Source: an uncultured Clostridia bacterium
GTDB taxonomy: Bacteria > Bacillota > Clostridia > Oscillospirales > Acutalibacteraceae
Assembly: GCA_904420155.1 (NCBI GenBank)
Contig: CAJFUH010000019.1
Span: 1-18,185 of the forward strand
Direction of reading: 5' to 3'
DNA length: 18,185 nt
This document shows positions 5,247 through 12,128 of the stretch, piece by piece. The translations under genes and the position numbers were made by a program. The notes under the pieces were generated by a model that was given only the letters and a program-made list of their open reading frames with translations, searched no databases and had not been told where the DNA came from. Within the stretch, counting starts at the first letter, position 1, and each line of letters begins with the position of its first letter.

Positions 5247-7367
5247 TTATTGGTTGGATTCAAAATGAGGATTCCGCAATGGTTTATAAGGCTCCTCATG
5301 GTTTAAAACTTCCTTTTCCTCCAATGCTTTACGGGCCAGACGCGCAAATTCCGTCTGGCTGCGGATGATCGGTTTTCCGCGTTTATCGATGTGAGTATAA
5401 GTGGTGTCCGGCAGCTGTACCCGGGCATTCACCGTATCACTGAGCATTAATTCTAGGATGGAAAAGGCGCGTTCCCGCAGGTCTTCGTCATCGATGGGGA
5501 AGACCAACTCTACCCGCCGATCCAAATTACGGGGCATCCAATCGGCGCTTCCCATATAAATTTTGGGGTTTCCTGCATTTTCAAATTGGAAAATACGGCT
5601 GTGTTCCAAAAGCTGGCCCACGATGCTGATCACGGTAATGTTTTCACTGATACCCGGCAGTCCGGGGATCAGGCAGCAGATTCCTCGTACAATCAGATGG
5701 ATCGGCACCCCCGCTTGGGAAGCCTGATAAAGCAGTTGGATAATGCGGGGATCCACTAGGGAGTTGACCTTGGCTGTGATGCCGCAGGGCAATCCTTTTT
5801 TTGCGTTTTCGGTTTCCCTCTCAATCATATGCTCAAAGAAGGGGCGCATTCCTTCCGGGGCTACAATCATCTTGCGGTATTCCGGCGGACGGGAATATCC
5901 CGTCAGCACGTTAAAGAGTGAGGAGGCGTCCACGCCAAAGGGTTCTTTGCAGGTAAATAAACCGATATCTGTATAAAAACGGGCGGTGGAATCGTTGTAA
6001 TTGCCGGTTCCCATATGCAGGTATCTGCGGATCACCCCGTCTTCCCGGCGTACTACCAAAAGAATTTTACAGTGGGTTTTCAGCCCGGATAAACCGTAAA
6101 CCACATGGCAGCCGGCGTGTTCCAATTTTTTGGCCCAGTTGATGTTATTCTCCTCGTCAAAACGGGCCTTCAGCTCCACCAAGACAGTTACCTGTTTACC
6201 GTTTTCCGCGGCCTTGATCAATGCGGCTACGATGGGGGAATTCCCGCTGACCCGGTAAAGGGTCTGTTTGATAGCCAGGACATTGGGATCCTCTGCGGCA
6301 GCCTCCGCAAAGCGCACCACGCTGTTAAAGCTTTCGTAAGGATGGTGAACTAAACGGTCTTTGTCCCGGATGGCCTCAAAGATATCATCATATCCCCAGA
6401 AGTCGGCAGGCGGATCCACCGGGCGGATAGGGGCGAAGCGATAGTTTTCAAAACCGGAGACCCCGCAGAACTTGGATAGGAAGGTGAGATCAATGGGGCC
6501 AGGGAGCTCATAGATGTCGCGTTCCTGTACATGCAGCATTTCTACCAGGAATTCTTTGGTCTCCTGGTCGCACTTTTGGATAAGCTCCAGGCGCACCGGG
6601 CGGCCGCGTTTACGCTTTTTAATCGATTTTTCAATGGCCAGCATCAGGTCTTCCGATTCCTCGTCAATGTCCAAATCGGAATTGCGGGTGAGGCGGAAAG
6701 GGCAGTAGGCTTTGATCTCGTGCAGTTCAAAAAGCTGGGAAAGCTTGTGGATGATGATGTTCTCCAACAGCACAAAGGCCCGTCCGTTTTCGCAGGGTAA
6801 CTCCAGAAAACGCGGCAGAATGGAGGGAACCTGTACCACCGCAAAGTAAGATTCTTTATCTTTTTCCAAGCGCACGGCAATGTTAAGGCTCTTGTTGGCC
6901 AGCAAAGGGAAGGGGCGGCTGCGATCCACCGCCAAAGGGGTGAGAACCGGGAAAAGGATTTTATCAAAATATTCTTCAATATGTTTCAACTGTTTTTCAT
7001 TTAATTCCCGCACAGGAAGAAAGGATACATTGATCCGTTTGAGGGCGGGGACAATAGAACGATGCAGACAGGAGTACTGCCGTTCGGTAAAGGCGTGTAT
7101 TTTGTCAGTGAGCTTAGCAAGCAGATCACGGGGGGTCAGGCCGGAAACATCCGGCTCATTGTATTTGGAGCGTATCTGCTCCATCACGCCAGCGACGCGT
7201 ACCATAAAAAATTCATCCAAATTGGAAGCGGTAATGGAAAGAAAATTCAGGCGCTCCATAATGGGGTTATCTTTTTCCAACGCCTCTTCCAATACGCGGA
7301 TGTTGAAATCCAGCCAACTCAATTCTCGGTTATGGTAGGGAAATGGGGCGGCGTTTTTATTACTCAT
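5247..7367 (-). CDS. ppk1: Polyphosphate kinase 1
   Basis: This 706-residue enzyme reversibly transfers the gamma phosphate of ATP onto a growing polyphosphate chain. It is full length for the family. The N domain begins with FPYHNRELSWLDFNIRVLEEA, then SNLDEFFMVRVAG (49-61). The two phospholipase-D-like C domains carry the autophosphorylated histidine His432 in GLKTHCK and the second essential histidine His589 in LLEHSRIF; the conserved YLHMGTGNYND (449-459) and MGSADWMPRNLDRR (605-618) are present. The start has AGGAGA (7378-7383) about ten bases upstream. It lies between the Ppx/GppA-like gene (75-base gap) and pfkA (31-base gap), all on the minus strand with no internal terminator. The identification is secure. 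Confidence 0.97.
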   Translation of the reverse strand: MSNKNAAPFPYHNRELSWLDFNIRVLEEALEKDNPIMERLNFLSITASNLDEFFMVRVAGVMEQIRSKYNEPDVSGLTPRDLLAKLTDKIHAFTERQYSCLHRSIVPALKRINVSFLPVRELNEKQLKHIEEYFDKILFPVLTPLAVDRSRPFPLLANKSLNIAVRLEKDKESYFAVVQVPSILPRFLELPCENGRAFVLLENIIIHKLSQLFELHEIKAYCPFRLTRNSDLDIDEESEDLMLAIEKSIKKRKRGRPVRLELIQKCDQETKEFLVEMLHVQERDIYELPGPIDLTFLSKFCGVSGFENYRFAPIRPVDPPADFWGYDDIFEAIRDKDRLVHHPYESFNSVVRFAEAAAEDPNVLAIKQTLYRVSGNSPIVAALIKAAENGKQVTVLVELKARFDEENNINWAKKLEHAGCHVVYGLSGLKTHCKILLVVRREDGVIRRYLHMGTGNYNDSTARFYTDIGLFTCKEPFGVDASSLFNVLTGYSRPPEYRKMIVAPEGMRPFFEHMIERETENAKKGLPCGITAKVNSLVDPRIIQLLYQASQAGVPIHLIVRGICCLIPGLPGISENITVISIVGQLLEHSRIFQFENAGNPKIYMGSADWMPRNLDRRVELVFPIDDEDLRERAFSILELMLSDTVNARVQLPDTTYTHIDKRGKPIIRSQTEFARLARKALEEKEVLNHEEPYKPLRNPHFESNQ

Positions 7368-7442
7368 AGATGGTTCATCTCCTAATCAGTCTAGGATTTC
7401 TATATGGATTCCTTTCAAAAGATTATCAGCTCTTAAAACGGT

Positions 7443-9005
7443 TCAGAACAGCAACGATTTTACCACAAATTGAGGTTTGATGCCGAACACTTCTTCAAAG
7501 AAAGGGGAACACTGCGAGAAAGCCCATTGTTCCAGAAGTAAATTGTCGTCGCTGACCCCCGTGATAGTGAGCGTGTCGTCGCTCAAACGGATACGGATGC
7601 TTTGAAGTTTTTGCTTGCCGGACTTATCCAAGGAGTTGGCCAGTTGGAAAATGGCCACCATTTTTGCCACCGCCAGCTTGTTTTTCTCGCTGAGCCTGGT
7701 ATAATAGCGGTCCTCTGTTTGTTCCATAAAGAAATCCGTACAGCGGGCGATATGAGCGATGAGCAACACTTCCTCGTCGGTCAAGCCATAGATATCGCTG
7801 TTTTTAATGAGATCGAAGGTGCTGCGTAAATGGGATTTGGAATTTACATAATATCCGGTTTCGTGCAGAATCGCGGCAATCTCTAAAAGCAACCGCTTTT
7901 TAGATCCGAGGCCGTGAATTTTTTTCATGCGGTCAAAGATAGCGCAAGCGTACTCCCGTACGGTTTCCAGATGCCCCGGATTGCTGTAATAGTGGTTAGA
8001 AATGGTCCGAGCGCAGGAAAGCGCGCTTTGCCGCACATGGTCGTCGTACTCCGACTTGCTTTTAGAGAAAAGAAGCTGCCGGACAACGGCGTCCCATAAT
8101 TCTATTTTGGGAGAAATGACCTTTTTGGCGTCGGTCAAAGTGAGAATATGGCGCATCAAAGCCAGGGCTGTGTACACCAGTTCCGCCTGCCCTGGGGTAA
8201 TATCGTATCGTTCCCCCATGTGCTCCGGCGTCATGGAACCGAAAGCGCGGGAGAGCTCCTTAATTTTTTTAGCGTCGAAAGTATAGCAGCCTTTTTTCAG
8301 GGGAATAGCACTGATTTTCGCAATTAATTCTAGTTCTGTTCCTGTAATAAGGACATGTTCCGGTTTCCCTTCTGAATGCAGTAGGGGAATGCGCCCGATC
8401 ACACCGTTGAGATATTCGTCCAGCGCGGTAGAGTAATCCACGCTTTCCTCCCGAATACCGCTGAGCATATCCCGCAGTTTGAGGGAACCCAAAGGAATAT
8501 TCTGAGAAAATATCATGTTACCTTCCCGGTATAGGGCCAGTCCGATGCTACCGGTGCCGATGTAAGAAATGAGAGCCTGACTGATATGGGGAAGTTCGCC
8601 GCCGGAGAGTTCCCGGAGAATTTCCGAATAGATCAGCGTTTTTTCCTGATCTTCTTCCAGGATTTCGATATTCATGTCGTTTTGAATTTTCAGCTGGTCT
8701 ACAATATAAGCGCGGTTATGCGCCTCCCGGAATACAGTAGTGGCAACAATTTTCGACTGCGCGACCCCGTATTCTGTCATAACTTGGGAAAATCCCCGTA
8801 AAATAGAGGATAGTTCTTTTAAACTGTCAAAGCTGATTTTCCCATCTTGAAAGACTTCGTGTCCCAGATGGATGGGATATTCCAGGCGATCCAAATCCTG
8901 AATGATTCCATTTTGGAGCTGAGCCACCCTCATTTTCACCAGATTGGAACCGATGTCAATGACAGCGACGGCTTTGCCCCCGCGTTTTTTGTTCACAGTT
9001 AGCAC
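7443..9005 (-). CDS. Ppx/GppA-family protein with HD-type C-terminal domain, altered active site
   Basis: This 520-residue protein belongs to the exopolyphosphatase/guanosine pentaphosphate phosphatase family. Residues 12-310 are the actin-like Ppx/GppA fold: DIGSN (17-21), TTVFREAHN (89-97) and the region of the catalytic glutamate, LEEDQEKTLIY (116-126). Residues 320-515 form the HD-like helical domain common in this family. Several signature residues differ. The second phosphate loop, usually DIGGGSTEL, reads YIGTGSIGL (148-156), losing the family's Asp and Glu metal ligands, and the HD doublet reads His381-Glu382. It may be a weak phosphatase, a binding protein or a regulator of polyphosphate or (p)ppGpp. 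The start is a GTG at 9005, preceded by GAAGGAGAC at good spacing. It heads the operon with ppk1 and pfkA. Confidence 0.85.
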   Translation of the reverse strand: MLTVNKKRGGKAVAVIDIGSNLVKMRVAQLQNGIIQDLDRLEYPIHLGHEVFQDGKISFDSLKELSSILRGFSQVMTEYGVAQSKIVATTVFREAHNRAYIVDQLKIQNDMNIEILEEDQEKTLIYSEILRELSGGELPHISQALISYIGTGSIGLALYREGNMIFSQNIPLGSLKLRDMLSGIREESVDYSTALDEYLNGVIGRIPLLHSEGKPEHVLITGTELELIAKISAIPLKKGCYTFDAKKIKELSRAFGSMTPEHMGERYDITPGQAELVYTALALMRHILTLTDAKKVISPKIELWDAVVRQLLFSKSKSEYDDHVRQSALSCARTISNHYYSNPGHLETVREYACAIFDRMKKIHGLGSKKRLLLEIAAILHETGYYVNSKSHLRSTFDLIKNSDIYGLTDEEVLLIAHIARCTDFFMEQTEDRYYTRLSEKNKLAVAKMVAIFQLANSLDKSGKQKLQSIRIRLSDDTLTITGVSDDNLLLEQWAFSQCSPFFEEVFGIKPQFVVKSLLF

Positions 9006-9054
9006 GTCTCCTTCTTTCTACACACAACGCGTTCTGTGCGATGGATTTGTTTTT

Positions 9055-9083
9055 ATTATACCAACATATTGTTAAGTCATCAA
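9055..9083 (-). promoter_or_regulatory. Promoter of the ppx/gppA-ppk1-pfkA operon
   Basis: On the minus strand TTGATG (9078-9083) is followed after 17 bases by a perfect TATAAT (9055-9060). The predicted start near 9048 leaves a 43-base leader before the GTG. No other good promoter is seen upstream of ppk1 or pfkA, so the three genes probably share this transcript. Confidence 0.75.
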
Positions 9084-9170
9084 GGAACTTTGGAGAACTC
9101 TTATGGAAAGAAGAGAAAAAAGATAGAGAAAAAGAAACGATTCTATACAAAGTGAATTTGACGAACAAAT

Positions 9171-9216
9171 AAAAAAACCGCGCGTATCCTCAAAAATGGA
9201 TAGCACGGCTTTTTTT
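9171..9216 (-). terminator. Intrinsic terminator of the feo operon (bidirectional appearance)
   Basis: Seven A residues (9171-9177) and seven T residues (9210-9216) flank an imperfect GC-rich stem (CCG...TATCC / GGATA...CGG, with one bulge and one mismatch) around a TCAAAAAT loop. On the minus strand it directly follows the stop of the last feo gene and ends in seven U residues. It separates the feo operon from the ppx/gppA promoter. Confidence 0.8.
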
Positions 9217-9382
9217 AAAAAGGTCCTCTTTGACATTGGGAAGAACGATGATCGTTGTGAGAACAACCGGGACATCCGCCGCAGCACCCGTTGCCGCGTT
9301 TTTTTCTGCGATAGGAAAAAAAGAATATCCCCCCAACAATCAAAAGAAGTAAACCAATAATGATCACATCGGCGATAGACAT
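9215..9382 (-). CDS. FeoB-associated Cys-rich membrane protein
   Basis: This 55-residue protein has one N-terminal membrane helix (about residues 3-23, IADVIIIGLLLLIVGGIFFF), a short basic stop-transfer (YRRKKR), then a Cys-rich tail CCGGCPGCSH and a further Cys near the C-terminus. This architecture is the small FeoB-associated Cys-rich family found after feoB in Firmicutes. It is thought to assist Fe(II) uptake, possibly through metal binding, but its biochemistry is not settled. The longer frame begins inside feoB; the ATG at 9382 is chosen because AGGAGG lies just upstream and it begins the hydrophobic helix. It is the third gene of the feo operon, 16 bases after feoB and immediately before the terminator. 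Confidence 0.85.
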   Translation of the reverse strand: MSIADVIIIGLLLLIVGGIFFFSYRRKKRGNGCCGGCPGCSHNDHRSSQCQRGPF

Positions 9383-9398
9383 AATAATTCCTCCTACG

Positions 9399-11417
9399 CT
9401 AATAAGAAAGAAACAGAGATCCAACCTGAAAAATCAAGAAAGCGACCACATAAGCAGCGCCAGTCTGATAAAGAGCTGTAAGCACGGCGGATTTCAAGGA
9501 ACCCAATTCGCGCCGGGATGCCGCAAAGGCGGCCACACAAGGCATATACAATACTGTAAAAGCCAGGAAAGAAAATGCGCTCAACGGGGTGAAGATGGAT
9601 TGCAGTGCTGTTGAAAGCTGAGCGTCGCTGGCGGCTCCAGTCAGTACAGTGAGAGTGCTTACCACGGATTCTTTGGCGGTCAGCCCGGTAATCAAAGCGG
9701 TAGAGGCCCTCCAATCCTGGAAGCCCAGGGGGGCGAATAGGGGAGCAATAACGGAACCGATGGAAGCAAGAATACTTTGCGCGCTGTCGTCTACCCAGTT
9801 TAGAGACCAATCAAAACTTTGAAGGAACCAGATGACAATGGCGGCCACAAAAATAATCGTGAAAGCTTTGCGGATAAAATCTTTAGCTTTTTCCCACATA
9901 TGTAATAGAACGCTGCGCCCGGAAGGCAGGCGGTAGGAAGGGAGCTCCATAACAAAGGGGACAGGCTTACCCTTGTAAACCGTACTTTTCAGCAACAAAC
10001 CGGACAACACAGCCACGATCATACCGGCAATATATAGAGCAATCATGACCAGCGCACCATGGCGGGGGAAAAATGCGGCCGTAATCATCCCGTAAATAGG
10101 CAGTTTGGCGCTGCAAGACATAAAAGGCGTAAGCAGAATGGTCATTTTACGGTCTCGTTCACTGCTCAAGGTACGGGTAGCCATGATAGCGGGGACGCTG
10201 CACCCAAAACCGATGAGCATAGGGACGAAAGAGCGGCCGGACAGGCCAATTTTACGCAGGAGTTTATCCATGACAAAAGCCACGCGGGCCATATATCCAC
10301 TGTCCTCCAACAGGGAGAGAAAGAAAAACAACAGGACAATGATGGGCAGAAAAGACAGCACACTGCCCACACCGGCGCATACGCCGTCGATCAAAAGGGA
10401 GTGCAGCCACTGGCTGACATGAACCTGGGTGAGAAATTCGGAAAGCGCCCCGGTAAGCCACTGGATACCTGCATCCAGCAAGTCTTGGAGGGGAGCGCCT
10501 ATCACAGAGAAGGTAAGCCAGAAAATAACTAGCATAATGCCCAGGAAAATGGGAATTCCAAAGTACTTGTGGGTGAGAATACGGTCGATTTTTTCAGAAC
10601 GTACCTGTTCTCGGGTTTCCTGCTGTTTGACCACGCATTCCCGGCACACTTCCTCAATATATTGGTAACGCATGTCCGCCAAGGCGGCTTCCCGGTCTGT
10701 GCCTAACGCCTGTTCCATGTGCTGTACAATATGGTTAATAATATGCAGCTGTTCCTCCGTTAATCCCAAAGCGTCGATCATGGGACGATCGCCTTCTACC
10801 AGTTTGGTGGAAGCAAAGCGCAAAGGGTACCCTGCTTTTTTTGCGGCGTCTTCCACAATATGGGCGATGGAGTGGATGGCGACATGCACTTCTCCCTGGC
10901 AAAAGTCCATTTTAGAAGGGGGCGTATCTTTTTCCACCACCTGGAAGACGGCGTCCAACAGATCGGAAATCCCTTCGTTTTTACTGGCGGAAATAGGAAT
11001 TACCGGAATACCCAAATGTGCGGAGAGCTGTTGCACGTGAATAGCGTTGCCGCTGGCCCTTACCTCGTCCATCATATTTAGGGCGATGACCATGGGGATA
11101 CCCAGTTCCATCAACTGGAGAGAGAGATAAAGATTGCGTTCAATATTGGTGGCGTCCACAATATTGATGATGGCCTTCGGATGTTCTTTGAGCACGAAAT
11201 CCCGGGTGACCACCTCTTCCGCAGTATAAGGGGAAAGGGAATAAATGCCGGGTAAATCCACCAGGATAGCATCCTTATGCCCTTTTATAGGGCCTTCTTT
11301 TTTCTCTACAGTAACGCCGGGGAAATTGCCCACATGCTGGTTGCTGCCGGTGAGAGCGTTAAACAGCGTGGTTTTGCCGCAATTTTGATTTCCGGCTAAC
11401 GCTAACAAATAACTCAT
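9399..11417 (-). CDS. feoB: Ferrous iron transport protein B
   Basis: This 672-residue inner-membrane protein imports Fe(II), powered or gated by its N-terminal GTPase domain. G motifs are clear: GNQNCGKT (G1, 9-16), FPGVTVE (G2 region, 32-38), DLPG (G3, 54-57), NMMD (G4, 114-117) and SASK (G5, 143-146). A helical spacer domain follows (about 165-270), then a membrane region from about 284 with the conserved EDSGYMAR (371-378), GFGCSVPA (403-410, containing the conserved membrane Cys) and PFMSCSAKLPIY (431-442). Two Gate-type repeats complete the length. It is on the short side of the family's usual range but intact. Its start codon overlaps the feoA stop by four bases, so the two are translationally coupled. 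Confidence 0.97.
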   Translation of the reverse strand: MSYLLALAGNQNCGKTTLFNALTGSNQHVGNFPGVTVEKKEGPIKGHKDAILVDLPGIYSLSPYTAEEVVTRDFVLKEHPKAIINIVDATNIERNLYLSLQLMELGIPMVIALNMMDEVRASGNAIHVQQLSAHLGIPVIPISASKNEGISDLLDAVFQVVEKDTPPSKMDFCQGEVHVAIHSIAHIVEDAAKKAGYPLRFASTKLVEGDRPMIDALGLTEEQLHIINHIVQHMEQALGTDREAALADMRYQYIEEVCRECVVKQQETREQVRSEKIDRILTHKYFGIPIFLGIMLVIFWLTFSVIGAPLQDLLDAGIQWLTGALSEFLTQVHVSQWLHSLLIDGVCAGVGSVLSFLPIIVLLFFFLSLLEDSGYMARVAFVMDKLLRKIGLSGRSFVPMLIGFGCSVPAIMATRTLSSERDRKMTILLTPFMSCSAKLPIYGMITAAFFPRHGALVMIALYIAGMIVAVLSGLLLKSTVYKGKPVPFVMELPSYRLPSGRSVLLHMWEKAKDFIRKAFTIIFVAAIVIWFLQSFDWSLNWVDDSAQSILASIGSVIAPLFAPLGFQDWRASTALITGLTAKESVVSTLTVLTGAASDAQLSTALQSIFTPLSAFSFLAFTVLYMPCVAAFAASRRELGSLKSAVLTALYQTGAAYVVAFLIFQVGSLFLSY

Positions 11418-11647
11418 ACCGGCGTTACCTCCTTTACTTCGATATTGGCGGCGTCTTCGCTGCGCAAAGTAAGCACGTAACTGCGCAGATATAATTCAAT
11501 GGGATCGCCCATAGGGGCGACCTTCCGAACGGTCACTTTCGTGTTGGGCGTAAGCCCCATATCTAACAGTCTGCGGCGCAGGGCGCCGTGCCCCCCTACT
11601 GTGGTGATGATACCGCTGTAACCGGGTTTTACGGAATTTAATGTCAT
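11414..11647 (-). CDS. feoA: Ferrous iron transport protein A
   Basis: This 77-residue cytoplasmic protein has the SH3-like FeoA fold: a glycine-rich first half (VGGHGALRRRLLDMGLTPNTKVTV, residues 17-40) with the typical RRRLLDMGL turn, followed by MGDPIELYLRSYVLTLRSEDAANI (46-69). FeoA is needed with FeoB for Fe(II) uptake and is thought to bind FeoB or modulate its GTPase. The start has AAGGAGG about eight bases upstream. It is the first gene of feoA-feoB-Cys-rich protein, and its stop overlaps the feoB start. A consensus promoter and dyad operator lie about 85-125 bases upstream. Confidence 0.95.
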   Translation of the reverse strand: MTLNSVKPGYSGIITTVGGHGALRRRLLDMGLTPNTKVTVRKVAPMGDPIELYLRSYVLTLRSEDAANIEVKEVTPV

Positions 11648-11729
11648 AAAAATACCTCCTTCAGCTTCCTCTCGGACTTTTTAGGAGTCAAACGGGGAAT
11701 GGTGTCTGTATAGAAAAAATTATATAAAA

Positions 11730-11745
11730 GTTAGCTTAAGATAAC
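11730..11745. promoter_or_regulatory. Dyad operator overlapping the feoA start site
   Basis: GTTAGCTTAAGATAAC is an inverted repeat with seven of eight base pairs matching. It directly abuts the feoA -10 box, so a bound protein would block transcription. Iron-responsive control by a DtxR/IdeR or Fur family protein is the natural inference for a feo operon; the TTAG/TAA half-sites look more like the DtxR type. The protein cannot be named from this window. Confidence 0.5.
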
Positions 11746-11774
11746 ATTTTACCCGGTTTTTGCATGGGTGTCAA
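11746..11774 (-). promoter_or_regulatory. Promoter of the feo operon
   Basis: On the minus strand TTGACA (11769-11774) is separated by exactly 17 bases from TAAAAT (11746-11751). The expected start is near 11739, inside the adjacent dyad, leaving a leader of about 90 bases before feoA. Confidence 0.8.
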
Positions 11775-12010
11775 TCTCTGTAGAAATCTCTGTTATCTTA
11801 TACGGAAATAGGGAAGAAAAAAGACGCTATTTCAACAAACATTTAAGAAAGTTTGCAGATGAAAAGCGGTCGTAAAGCCGTAGTAATAAAAGAAGTTCAA
11901 ATTTTCTATTAACTTAACTAGAATAAGATGGTATTTCTCCCCTTTGGGGAAGGATCTCATAAAAAATCAACTGAGAAAATAAAAAATTTTTTATAGGTTG
12001 CAATCTCCAT

Positions 12011-12039
12011 TTGACATTGGTAAAAAGAGGCATTAAACT
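12011..12039 (+). promoter_or_regulatory. Promoter of the CtpE-like P-type ATPase gene
   Basis: TTGACA (12011-12016) is followed after 17 bases by TAAACT (12034-12039). The start would fall near 12046, leaving a leader of about 80 bases. An AT-rich palindrome lies about 17 bases upstream of the -35 box and could act as an UP-like element or binding site. Confidence 0.65.
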
Positions 12040-12128
12040 TAAAGAAAACTATTAGTAAAAAATTGCTATAGAACTTTCTATTTCGTCTAACTGATGTGTG
12101 AAATAAAGAACAAAGGAATGAAACCGCT

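Larger units (their letters stand above)
11648..12128. other. Divergent regulatory region between feoA and the P-type ATPase
   Basis: No gene is seen in these 481 bases. They hold the feoA promoter and dyad (11730-11774, minus strand), a small TCCCC-TTT-GGGGA hairpin (about 11938-11950), a perfect 16-bp AT palindrome ATAAAAAATTTTTTAT (11979-11994) and the ATPase promoter (12011-12039). The stretch 11800-11940 contains no motif I can name. Confidence 0.6.

Noticed and set aside
5216..5299. 28-residue N-terminal extension of PFK
   Set aside because: It overlaps the end of ppk1, is unlike the family start, and the ATG at 5215 has its own ribosome site.
10059..10532. 157-codon open frame on the plus strand
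   Set aside because: It is antisense to the membrane part of feoB and is rich in His, Gln, Lys and Arg, as expected for the complement of hydrophobic codons.
11810..11945. Possible metal or c-di-GMP riboswitch upstream of the P-type ATPase
   Set aside because: It has GCGG...CCG and CCCC-TTT-GGGG mini-hairpins but none of the conserved cores of yybP-ykoY, M-box, NiCo or c-di-GMP aptamers, and it lies upstream of the predicted promoter.
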